Origin: Thiemannella venezuelensis
GTDB taxonomy: Bacteria; Actinomycetota; Actinomycetes; Streptosporangiales; Streptosporangiaceae
Assembly: GCF_014203605.1 (NCBI RefSeq)
Contig: NZ_JACHJJ010000006.1
Coordinates: 1-64,000 of the forward strand
DNA: 64,000 nucleotides
Direction: 5' to 3'
The notes under the pieces were generated by a model that had not been told where the DNA came from, made no database searches, and worked only from the letters and a program-made list of their open reading frames with translations. The stretch's first letter is position 1. Each line of letters starts with the position of its first letter. Positions 18,603 to 25,739 of the stretch are shown here, one piece after another. Both the position numbers and the translations under genes were made by a program.

Positions 18603-20132
18603 ATGCGGACAAGTGCTGACCTCGTGGTGCTGGGCGCCGGACCGTCCGGCCTGGCGGCGGCGTGGCGGGCGGCCCGGCGCGGGCTCTCGGTGACGGTGCT
18701 GGAGCGGGCCGGGCACGTGGGCGGGCTGTCGGCGAGCTTCGAGGTGGCCGGGATCCGGGTCGACCACGGCAGCCACCGGCTCCATCCGGCCACCCCGCCG
18801 CACCTGCTGGCGGACCTGCGCCGCCTGCTCGGCGACGACCTGCAGACCCGCCCGCGCAACGGCCGCCTCCGGATCGCCGGGCGGTTCGTCGGCTTCCCGC
18901 TGCGGGCCGGGGAACTGGCCAGGCGCCTTCCTCCGGGACTGCTGGCCGCAGTGGCCCGGGACGCGGTGACGGCGCCGCTGCGGAGCGGGGGCCGCGGCTT
19001 TCCGGAGGCGCCCGGGGGCGGAAGCCGTACGGTCCGGGGCGGAGACCGGGCGGACACCTATGCCGGGGCGCTGCGCGCGAGCCTCGGCCCCGCCCTCTAC
19101 GACGCGCTCTACGCGCCCTACGCGGTGAAGCTCTGGGGGCTGCCGGGCGAGGAGATCGACGGGGACCAGGCCCGCAGGCGGGTCACCGCCGACAGCCCGT
19201 GGAAGATCGCCAAGAGGATCCTGCGCGGGCAGCCGGGCGGGCAGGGGAAGATCTTCCACTACCCCCGCCGCGGGTTCGGCCAGATCGTCGACGCGCTCGC
19301 CGAGGCCGCCGTCGCCGCCGGGGCGGAGATCCGCCTCGGTACGGCCTGCACCCGCATCGAGCCCGCCGAGGGCTCGGTGGTCCTGCGCACGTCCGCAGGG
19401 CCCGCCCTGCCGGAGGCCGCGCCCGGCCGCACGGAAGGTGCGGCGGGCGGGCCCGCGGGAGAAGCCGCAGGGCCGGACACGGCGGGCGGGCGCATCGAGG
19501 CCGGGAGGGTGTTCTCCACGATCCCGATGCCCGCCCTGGCCCGGCTGGTGGAGCCCGGACCGCCGGAGGAGGTCGTCCGGGCGGCGGGGCGGCTCGCGTT
19601 CCGGGCGATGGTGCTGGTCTACGCGGTGCACGAGGGCGGCCGGTGGACGCCGTACGACGCGCACTACCTGCCGGGCCCGGACACGCCGGTGACCCGGATC
19701 TCCGAGCCGGCCAACTACCGCGTGAGCGCCGACGACCCGGCCGGCCGCACCGTGCTCTGCTTCGAGATCCCGTGCGCGGCCGGCGACGGGATCTGGGCGA
19801 CGGAGGACTTCTCCGGCCTGGTCGACGAGACCCTCGCCGCCTCCGGCCTGCCCCCGGTCGACCTGGCCGACCTGGTCGTACGGCGGGTGCCGCATGTCTA
19901 CCCGGTCTACGCGACCGGGTACGCCGCCCACCTGGCGGGCCTGGACGCCTGGGCCGCGACCGTCCCGAACGTGACCACCTTCGGCCGCCTCGGGCTGTTC
20001 GCGCACGACAACACCCACCACGCCATGGCCATGGGCTACGACGCCGTCGACGCCCTGACCGCGACCGGCTGGGACGCCTCCGCCTGGCGGGCCGCCCGCG
20101 CCCGCTTCTCCGCCCACGTCGTCGAGGACTGA
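18603..20132 (+). CDS. FAD-dependent oxidoreductase (protoporphyrinogen oxidase/UDP-galactopyranose mutase-like)
   Basis: A 509-residue flavoprotein with an N-terminal dinucleotide-binding fold L-V-V-L-G-A-G-P-S-G (about 7-16), the E-R-A-G-H-V-G-G-L turn, and a C-terminal substrate region ending with H-D-N-T-H-H-A-M-A-M-G-Y-D-A-V. The layout fits NAD(P)/FAD-dependent oxidoreductases related to protoporphyrinogen oxidase and phytoene desaturase, but I cannot name a substrate. A TAGGGT box at 18589-18594 is 8 nt from the ATG with no SD, suggesting a leaderless mRNA. Two paralogous membrane proteins flank it, so it may act at the membrane with them. Confidence 0.75.
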   Translation: MRTSADLVVLGAGPSGLAAAWRAARRGLSVTVLERAGHVGGLSASFEVAGIRVDHGSHRLHPATPPHLLADLRRLLGDDLQTRPRNGRLRIAGRFVGFPLRAGELARRLPPGLLAAVARDAVTAPLRSGGRGFPEAPGGGSRTVRGGDRADTYAGALRASLGPALYDALYAPYAVKLWGLPGEEIDGDQARRRVTADSPWKIAKRILRGQPGGQGKIFHYPRRGFGQIVDALAEAAVAAGAEIRLGTACTRIEPAEGSVVLRTSAGPALPEAAPGRTEGAAGGPAGEAAGPDTAGGRIEAGRVFSTIPMPALARLVEPGPPEEVVRAAGRLAFRAMVLVYAVHEGGRWTPYDAHYLPGPDTPVTRISEPANYRVSADDPAGRTVLCFEIPCAAGDGIWATEDFSGLVDETLAASGLPPVDLADLVVRRVPHVYPVYATGYAAHLAGLDAWAATVPNVTTFGRLGLFAHDNTHHAMAMGYDAVDALTATGWDASAWRAARARFSAHVVED

Positions 20133-20162
20133 TTCCGGCCTCTGGCCATCGGCCGGGCTTTG

Positions 20163-20786
20163 GTGGATATTGGACGGGTGACTTTTGAACGCGTTCAACG
20201 AAGGAGTGTCGTCGGCAGGACGTTCCTCGCGGGCCTGGCGGGCGGCGCCGCCACGGGCGCGATCTGCACCCCGCTCCCCATCCTCGTCCTCCTCGTGGGA
20301 AAGATCCTCTCCGGGGACGGCGAGCCCTCCGGCGCCGACGGCCCCGGCTCCGCTTACGGCTCCGGCTCCGGCTCGTCCGACTCCTCCGGTGCCACCGCGG
20401 TGGTCCTGGCCATCGCCGCTCTGGTGAAGCTGGGGGCGATCGGCGCCGCGGTCGGGGCCGTCGTGGGGCTCATCGTGGCCGTGCCCGTCGCGATGATCAT
20501 GGCCGCGGCGGCGCCCGGGCTGGTCGGGCAGCCCCTGGCGGCGCGGATGGTGTGCGCCTGCGCGTGCGGGCTCTCGACCGTCGCGTTCATCGTCGCGATC
20601 ATCGCGCCGGCCGGAAGCTGGGACCAGTCGTTCTTCGGCAACCCGCTGCTCGTGGGGCCCCCGCTGGTGTTCGCGGTGTTCGTCGGCTACCGCTACGGGC
20701 CGCGCCTGGTCGCCGCCGATGCTCCGGGGACACCCGCTCCGTCCGCCGGAGCGGAGACGGTCTCCGGCGAGCGCCCGGACGCCTGA
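20163..20786 (+). CDS. Membrane protein, paralogue of 18060-18563
   Basis: About 207 residues with four hydrophobic segments and a Gly/Ser/Asp-rich loop (about residues 45-75). The pattern T-F-L-A-G-L-A-G-G-A-A-T-G, M-V-C-A-C-A-C-G and R-Y-G-P-R-L-V-A-A parallels the protein encoded at 18060-18563, so the two likely arose by duplication. The start is uncertain: GTG 20163 is used, and TTG 20160 or GTG 20178 also open the frame. It lies 30 bp after the FAD oxidoreductase on the same strand and is probably cotranscribed. Function unknown. Confidence 0.6.
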   Translation: MDIGRVTFERVQRRSVVGRTFLAGLAGGAATGAICTPLPILVLLVGKILSGDGEPSGADGPGSAYGSGSGSSDSSGATAVVLAIAALVKLGAIGAAVGAVVGLIVAVPVAMIMAAAAPGLVGQPLAARMVCACACGLSTVAFIVAIIAPAGSWDQSFFGNPLLVGPPLVFAVFVGYRYGPRLVAADAPGTPAPSAGAETVSGERPDA

Positions 20787-20835
20787 AGGCACCCGGCGCG
20801 GGGCCGGGCGCTCGGTATGCTGGCGGGGATTCCCC

Positions 20836-21357
20836 ATGACCGAGACACCCGCCGACCGCCCGGACGACCCTCCGGTGCCGCCGGTCGACCCCGATGTGGA
20901 CCTCCACCTCCCGCGGCAGCGCGCCGAACTGCGCCAGGCCCCGTGGAGCACGCTGGCGGCGATCTCGGTCGGCGGGGTGATCGGGGCGCTGGCCCGGTAC
21001 GGGCTCGCCGAGGCGTTCCCGCGGCCGGCGGGCGGCTTCCCCTGGGCCACGTTCGCGACCAACGCGGCCGGGTGCGCGCTGATCGGCGTGCTGATGGTGC
21101 TCATCACCGAGACCCGGCGGGCCCACCGGCTGACCCGTCCGTTCCTCGGGGCCGGGGTGCTCGGCGGGTTCACCACGTTCTCCGCCTACATCGCCGACAT
21201 CGGGCGGCTGGCCGCCGAGGGCGCCCCGGGACTCGCCCTGGTCTACCTGTCCGCCACCGCTCTCGCCGCGGTGGCCGCCGTCCACCTGGCCGCCGCCGGG
21301 ACCCGCGCGATCACCCGGCCCCGCCGTACGGACCCGGCGGCTGGGGAGGCGGCGTGA
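20836..21357 (+). CDS. crcB: Fluoride efflux channel subunit CrcB (first copy)
   Basis: A 173-residue Fluc/CrcB protein with a polar N-terminal extension of about 35 residues before the usual four-helix core. Family marks: G-G-V-I-G-A-L-A-R-Y, T-F-A-T-N-A-A-G-C-A-L-I-G and G-G-F-T-T-F-S. These channels export fluoride across the membrane as dual-topology or paired subunits. A second copy starts 64 nt downstream, so this is a two-gene, probably heterodimeric type. No fluoride riboswitch is visible in the 49-bp gap upstream. TATGCT at 20816-20821 may be the -10 of a short-leader promoter. Confidence 0.92.
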   Translation: MTETPADRPDDPPVPPVDPDVDLHLPRQRAELRQAPWSTLAAISVGGVIGALARYGLAEAFPRPAGGFPWATFATNAAGCALIGVLMVLITETRRAHRLTRPFLGAGVLGGFTTFSAYIADIGRLAAEGAPGLALVYLSATALAAVAAVHLAAAGTRAITRPRRTDPAAGEAA

Positions 21358-21375
21358 GCGAGCGGAGTGAGCGAG
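21354..21375. repeat. Short direct repeat between the crcB genes
   Basis: GTGAGCGAG (21354-21362) and an identical copy (21367-21375) are separated by CGGA, and the first copy overlaps the crcB1 stop. It looks like one of the small interspersed AGCGAG-rich repeats found at the 3' ends of actinomycete genes, though only one copy lies in this window. Confidence 0.5.
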
Positions 21376-21421
21376 CCGTGGGCGCAGCAGCGTCGCGAGC
21401 GTGGCCGATGGAGGAGGGCAT

Positions 21422-21781
21422 TTGAGCGCGCTGCTGGTGGCGCTCGGCGCGGCGGTCGGAGCGCCGCTGCGCTACCTGGCCGACCGGGCCGTCCAGGCCC
21501 GCCACGACGCGACCTTCCCCTGGGGCACCTTCACCGTCAACACGGCCGGATCGGCGCTGCTCGGCCTCCTGCTCGCGCTCCCCGTCGACGGCTGGGTGAC
21601 GGCGCTGGCCGGGACCGGGTTCTGCGGCGCGCTGACCACCTACTCCACCTTCGCCTACGAGACGGTACGGCTGGCCGGGAACGGCGAGCGCCTGCGGGCG
21701 ATCCTCAACGTCGCCGCGAGCATCGCCGGCGGCCTGGGCGCCGCCTGGTGCGGCACCCTCCTCGCCCAAGCCCTCTCCTGA
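21422..21781 (+). CDS. crcB: Fluoride efflux channel subunit CrcB (second copy)
   Basis: A 119-residue CrcB protein without the N-terminal extension of its partner. It has G-A-P-L-R-Y, T-F-T-V-N-T-A-G-S-A-L-L-G and G-A-L-T-T-Y-S-T-F-A. The start is TTG 21422, because GGAGGAGGG ends 3 nt before it and the protein then begins directly with the first helix; an ATG at 21401 would precede the SD. Paired CrcB genes usually give two subunits of opposite membrane orientation. It converges on the GNAT gene 14 bp away. Confidence 0.92.
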   Translation: MSALLVALGAAVGAPLRYLADRAVQARHDATFPWGTFTVNTAGSALLGLLLALPVDGWVTALAGTGFCGALTTYSTFAYETVRLAGNGERLRAILNVAASIAGGLGAAWCGTLLAQALS

Positions 21782-21795
21782 CCCGCTCCCGGTGA

Positions 21796-22614
21796 TCATC
21801 CTCCGGGAAACGCACGCTTCCTGTGCTCGGGTCCAAGGGGTCTTCTGTCACCGGGGCGGACGAGTTCAAGGGAGCCTCCGGTACGGCGTGCGCCGAGGGA
21901 GGTGAGGAGTGTGACGGAGGCCGTGTTGGTGACGTCGGCCTCGGCGGCCACTTCGGGGACTCCGCGGTCGTGCAGGACGCTGAACACCTGGGCGAGCAGG
22001 CCCCTGGCCAGCCCGCGGCGGCGGTACGGACGCCCCGCCGCGATCAGGCCGAGCCGGGGGCGGGCCGGGTCGTTCCAGATCCGGACCAGTCCGGCGTACC
22101 GGCCGGTCGACCGCTCGACGGCGACGAGGTAGACGGCGGGGTCGAAGGCCGCGGAGCCGTACGTCTGCTCGCGGAAACCTTGCCGGTCCCATCTCCAGCC
22201 GTCGCAGCCGGGGACGTCCTGCCGCAGCTCGTCGTCCAGCTCCCGGAGCCGGTCCTCCTCCACCTGGTCGGCGGTGACGAGCTCGAACCCCACGGGCACG
22301 GTCACCCCGGCCAGTCCGGTGACCGCCGGATCGGTCGGCACGGTGTAGACGTGATCCCGCCGTCCGATCACGAACCCCGACTCCGCGAGAGTCTCGCATG
22401 CCTCGGCGTCGGACTCGGAGATCTCGGTGTGGAGGTCCCGGGGGAAGTGCCCTGCGACGGCCCGCACGAGCGGTGTGTACGCCTCGGCGCGGCAGGAACG
22501 GAAGAGGACGAGACACCGGCCATCCGGCCGTGCGAAAGCCGTGACCTCGCCGATGACCTCCTCGCCGCGGCGGGCGATCCAGCGACCGGGCTCCCCGGTG
22601 ACGATCACGTCCAT
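21796..22614 (-). CDS. GNAT-family N-acetyltransferase
   Basis: A protein of 272 residues from ATG 22614. The C-terminal half has the acetyl-CoA loop of GNAT enzymes: G-L-I-A-A-G-R-P-Y-R-R-R-G-L-A-R-G-L-L, preceded by the strand V-Y-L-V-A-V-E and followed by the N-T-A-S-V-T-L-L-T-S-L-G-A motif. The N-terminal half may be a degenerate second GNAT domain. The substrate cannot be told. The start is uncertain: in-frame ATGs at 22626 and 22647 exist, and none has a clear SD. Confidence 0.75.
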   Translation of the reverse strand: MDVIVTGEPGRWIARRGEEVIGEVTAFARPDGRCLVLFRSCRAEAYTPLVRAVAGHFPRDLHTEISESDAEACETLAESGFVIGRRDHVYTVPTDPAVTGLAGVTVPVGFELVTADQVEEDRLRELDDELRQDVPGCDGWRWDRQGFREQTYGSAAFDPAVYLVAVERSTGRYAGLVRIWNDPARPRLGLIAAGRPYRRRGLARGLLAQVFSVLHDRGVPEVAAEADVTNTASVTLLTSLGARRTGGSLELVRPGDRRPLGPEHRKRAFPGG

Positions 22615-22664
22615 GCCGTGGACCATATGTGTGCCGGAAGACCGCATGCCACTGTATTTGGGAC

Positions 22665-23054
22665 TTACTCCGTTGTCTCCGGCAAAGGGGTCGCTCCGAA
22701 ATCGCCTTCGGGCTCGTGAATGATCAGCGCGTGCAATGCAGGGTCCGCATAGACCTCGGCGGTGTGGTGCCACTGGGCCAGCAGCACCGCGACGGGGGCG
22801 AGGTCGTCCGATGCCGTCGCTTCGCGAGTCACGTCCACCAGCTCGCGTAGGAATGCCTCGGCGTCGTCGTCGGGCAGGAAGGAGACCCAGGGCAACGCCT
22901 CGCGCAGCGCTTCTTGCCCCGTCCCGATGTCACCCGGCCGGACCAGGCCGGCCAGCAGACCGGCGGTGAAGCCGACGACTGCGCCGTCATGCTCCAGTTG
23001 GTCGAGCAACTCGCTGAGCGGTACTTCTTCGTAGGCGCTGCTCACGAGGTCCAC
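22665..23054 (-). CDS. Small acidic protein resembling the C-terminal part of Phd-type antitoxins
   Basis: A 129-residue protein starting at GTG 23054 (the only start in this frame nearby except GTG 23045). Its middle and end, L-P-W-V-S-F-L-P-D-D-D-A-E-A-F, then A-P-V-A-V-L-L-A-Q-W-H-H-T-A-E-V-Y-A-D-P and G-D-F-G-A-T, remind me of a family of actinobacterial Phd-like proteins in which this region follows an antitoxin-type DNA-binding domain. Here only E-V-P-L-S-E-L-L-D-Q-L-E remains of the front, so it may be shortened. No toxin gene is adjacent. Assignment from memory, moderate at best. Confidence 0.5.
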   Translation of the reverse strand: MDLVSSAYEEVPLSELLDQLEHDGAVVGFTAGLLAGLVRPGDIGTGQEALREALPWVSFLPDDDAEAFLRELVDVTREATASDDLAPVAVLLAQWHHTAEVYADPALHALIIHEPEGDFGATPLPETTE

Positions 23055-23098
23055 GCTATTTCGGATGAGCGCACCCGGAGACGCACATCCTCTACTGA

Positions 23099-24769
23099 TC
23101 AGGGGGAGTTGAGTTCGCGGTGGACGGCGGGGACGACCTTGCGGAGGTAGCGGCCGAGTTTGACGAAGGACTCGCCGCTCGCGCGGAAGGCGTAGCGGAT
23201 CGGGACCTCGTGGTAGCGGTAGCCCTTGGCGAGCAGGTCGAGGGTGAGGACCTGGGCGTAGTTGTAGTCGTGGATCACCTCGGCGGCGCGGGCCGCGCCG
23301 GGTGAGAAGGCCCGGTAGCCGCTCTGGCCGTCGGTGACGTCGTGCCGGGTCATCCAGCGGACCCACGCGGTGAGGACCCGGTTGCCGAAGCGCCGGTGCG
23401 GGAGCATGCGGTCGATGGTCCCGGTGAACCGGGAGCCCACCACGTAGTCGGCCTCGCCGGACAGGACCGGCCCCGCGAGGGCCTCGATGTCCTCGGGGAA
23501 GTACTCCAGGTCGGCGTCGAGGTAGACCACCGCCGCCGGGCCGAGCCGTACGGCCTCCGCCAGCCCGCGGCGCACCGCGGCGCCCAGGCCGAGGTTGTGC
23601 GGCTGGGCGACCACGGTCGCGCCGGCGTCGCGGGCGCGGGCGGCCGAGGCGTCGGAGGAGCCGTCGTCGATCACGATCGTGACCAGCGGGCGACCGCCGA
23701 CCTCGGCCGGGAGGCGCCCGACGACCTCGGCGACCGTCTCCTCCTCGTCGAAGACCGGGATGAACGCGACCACCGGCGCGTCCGGGGCGACCTGCAGCGG
23801 CTGCGGGCGCGGGGGGAGGACGCGGGGCAGCCTGAGCCTGGTGGGAGTCACGAGCGCGACACCTCCGACGACGAGGGAGTAGGCGGTCTTCAGGGCGTGG
23901 GTGAGCAGCGCGACCGCGAAGGCCGGGCCGGAGGCGACGCCGAGCGCGGTCAGCGCGGCCGTGGCCGCGGCCTCGTAGGAGCCGAACCCGCCCGGGGTCA
24001 CGGCCACGGTCTGGGCGGCGATGGTCACGGCCGTCACGGCCACCGCCTCGGCGGGACTCAGCCCCACCCCGGCCAGCCGCGCCACCTCGTAGACCACCGC
24101 CGCCTCCAGCACCCAGGCCGCCGCGGCCGCGGCGAAGACGACGGGGAGCGCGGTCCACCTCGACCGGCCCAGCCAGAACGCCCCGGCGAGCATCGCGAGG
24201 GCGAGGACGGCGGCCAGCGGCCGGATCCAGGGGCCGGTCAGGGCGGTGACCAGGGCCGGGGCGGCGGCGAGGGCCAGGAGGGCGACGGCGAGCAGGTCGG
24301 CGGAGCGGAGGGTGACGGTGGAGGCGACCACCGGGGCGGCGGGCAGGGCGGTCCGGCGCAGGACCGTGGTCACCCGCAGGGCCTCGCCCAGGCGGAACGG
24401 CAGGACGTGGTTGCCGAGCAGGGAGACGTGCAGCGCGGCCCAGGAGTGGCCGAGGGAGAGGCCGGGCAGCACCCGGCGCCAGGACCACGCCCGCAGGGCG
24501 AACGCGCAGCCGTACATCACGAGGGCGAGCAGCACCCCGAGCGGGTCGCGCAGCAGCGCCCGGCCCGCCGAGGCGAGGTCCGGGCCGGAGACGACCCGGG
24601 TGAGGTAGACGACGGCGGCGGCGAGGACCGCCAGGCCGAGGACGCGGCGGACCGTCTTGAGGAGGGACGGAGACGCGTGCCCGGACGCAGGAGGGCTCCC
24701 GGACGGGCGGGCGCGGGGGGAGAGCGAGCGCCGGGCCAGTTCGGCGAGGAGGCGGTGCGGAGCGGGCAC
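23099..24769 (-). CDS. Fusion of a UPF0104/flippase-like membrane domain and a GT2 glycosyltransferase
   Basis: A 556-residue two-part protein. Residues 40-310 hold several membrane helices with P-G-G-F-G-S-Y-E (259-266), the signature of the lysylphosphatidylglycerol-synthetase membrane/UPF0104 family. From about 333, P-V-V-A-F-I-P-V-F-D-E-E opens a family-2 glycosyltransferase domain with I-D-D-G-S-S-D (367-373) and Y-L-D-A-D (416-420), most like polyprenyl-phosphate sugar transferases. The usual gene order in other bacteria has these as separate proteins. Start GTG 24769 with AAAGGA 6 nt upstream. It is divergent from the epimerase operon and shares its iron-box-like control site. Confidence 0.85.
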   Translation of the reverse strand: MPAPHRLLAELARRSLSPRARPSGSPPASGHASPSLLKTVRRVLGLAVLAAAVVYLTRVVSGPDLASAGRALLRDPLGVLLALVMYGCAFALRAWSWRRVLPGLSLGHSWAALHVSLLGNHVLPFRLGEALRVTTVLRRTALPAAPVVASTVTLRSADLLAVALLALAAAPALVTALTGPWIRPLAAVLALAMLAGAFWLGRSRWTALPVVFAAAAAAWVLEAAVVYEVARLAGVGLSPAEAVAVTAVTIAAQTVAVTPGGFGSYEAAATAALTALGVASGPAFAVALLTHALKTAYSLVVGGVALVTPTRLRLPRVLPPRPQPLQVAPDAPVVAFIPVFDEEETVAEVVGRLPAEVGGRPLVTIVIDDGSSDASAARARDAGATVVAQPHNLGLGAAVRRGLAEAVRLGPAAVVYLDADLEYFPEDIEALAGPVLSGEADYVVGSRFTGTIDRMLPHRRFGNRVLTAWVRWMTRHDVTDGQSGYRAFSPGAARAAEVIHDYNYAQVLTLDLLAKGYRYHEVPIRYAFRASGESFVKLGRYLRKVVPAVHRELNSP

Positions 24770-24795
24770 TCAGGGTCCTTTAAGGTTTCGCTTGG

Positions 24796-24814
24796 TGAGG
24801 TTAGGCTACCTTTA
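24796..24814. promoter_or_regulatory. Iron-box-like operator (DtxR/IdeR type)
   Basis: TGAGGTTAGGCTACCTTTA agrees with the actinobacterial iron-box consensus TTAGGTTAGSCTAACCTAA at 15 of 19 positions by my comparison, with a well-conserved core AGGTTAGGCTA. It lies between the divergent flippase-GT2 fusion (start 24769) and the epimerase (start 24837). Iron-loaded DtxR/IdeR would repress both. The importer at the end of the plus-strand operon makes this reading stronger. Confidence 0.6.
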
Positions 24815-24836
24815 CTGAGCGTGAGGAGAGGATGCG

Positions 24837-25739
24837 GTGTCAGTCGTCGTCACCGGCTCCGCCGGATTCATCGGCCGGACGCTGGTCGAGACACTCGCCG
24901 CCGCCGGGGAGAGGGTCATCGGCATCGACCGGGCGCCCCAGCCGCCGCGGCCCGGCCTGACCGTCCTCACCGCCGACCTCCTCTCCGATGACGATCTCGT
25001 CCGGGCCGCCCTGGAGGACGCCGCCGTCGTCTACCACCTCGCCGGCTGCCCCGGAGTGCGGGACCGCGGCGCCGACGTCGCCCGGCGCAGGCGGCGCGAC
25101 AACGTGCTGGCCGGGGCGCGGGTGCTCGCCACCGTCCCGCGGAGCGTCCCGGTGCTCGTCGCCTCGTCCAGCTCGGTGTACGGCGGGGCGCGCGGCGGCC
25201 GCCCCAGCCACGAGACCGACCCGCTGCGGCCCGTCGGGGGCTACGCCCGGAGCAAGACCGCGCTGGAGCGGCTGTGCGCCGAGCGGCTCGCCCGCGGCGG
25301 CCGCACCACCGTGATCCGGCCGTTCACCGTGGCGGGCGAGGGCCAGCGGCCCGACATGGCGCTCTCGCTCTGGCTGGCGGCGGCCCGCGAGGGGCGCCCG
25401 CTCCGGGTGCTCGGCTCGCTCGACCGCACCCGCGACGTGACCGACGTGCGGCAGGCCGCCCGGGCCATGGCCGATCTGGCCGCCGCGGGCGCCCAGGGCG
25501 CCGTGAACGTCGGCACGGGCCGCGGCCAGTCCCTCCGCGCGATGGCCGCCGCCGTCGCCGAGGCGCTGGACACCGAGGTCTCCTTCACCGTCGAGCCGGC
25601 CCCCGCCGTCGAGCCCGGCGCCTCCCTCGCCGACGTCCGCCGCCTGCGCTCCCTGATCGGCTGGTCCCCCGAGACCGACCTGCGCGGCCTCGTCCGCCGC
25701 CAGGCCGCCGCCGCGCATCCCCTGGTGGAGGCGACGTGA
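24837..25739 (+). CDS. NAD-dependent epimerase/dehydratase
   Basis: A 300-residue extended short-chain dehydrogenase: V-T-G-S-A-G-F-I-G at the N-terminus binds NAD(P), V-A-S-S-S-S-V-Y-G is the Ser/Thr strand, and G-G-Y-A-R-S-K gives the catalytic Y-x-x-x-K. Such enzymes act on nucleotide sugars; the exact sugar is not evident. GTG start after GAGGAGAGG. It is the first gene of a tight plus-strand operon directed by the iron-box-like site, and its TGA overlaps the next gene's GTG (25736). Confidence 0.85.
   Translation: MSVVVTGSAGFIGRTLVETLAAAGERVIGIDRAPQPPRPGLTVLTADLLSDDDLVRAALEDAAVVYHLAGCPGVRDRGADVARRRRRDNVLAGARVLATVPRSVPVLVASSSSVYGGARGGRPSHETDPLRPVGGYARSKTALERLCAERLARGGRTTVIRPFTVAGEGQRPDMALSLWLAAAREGRPLRVLGSLDRTRDVTDVRQAARAMADLAAAGAQGAVNVGTGRGQSLRAMAAAVAEALDTEVSFTVEPAPAVEPGASLADVRRLRSLIGWSPETDLRGLVRRQAAAAHPLVEAT

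Noticed and set aside
20787-20835. Fluoride riboswitch before the crcB pair.
   Set aside because: The gap is only 49 bp and I cannot find the conserved riboswitch core; no support.
15339-21176. A very long open frame of 1945 codons on the minus strand.
   Set aside because: It lies antisense to glgP, the FAD oxidoreductase and other well-supported genes, has an Arg/Gly/Pro/His-rich composition and no motifs. It is a high-GC frame artefact.
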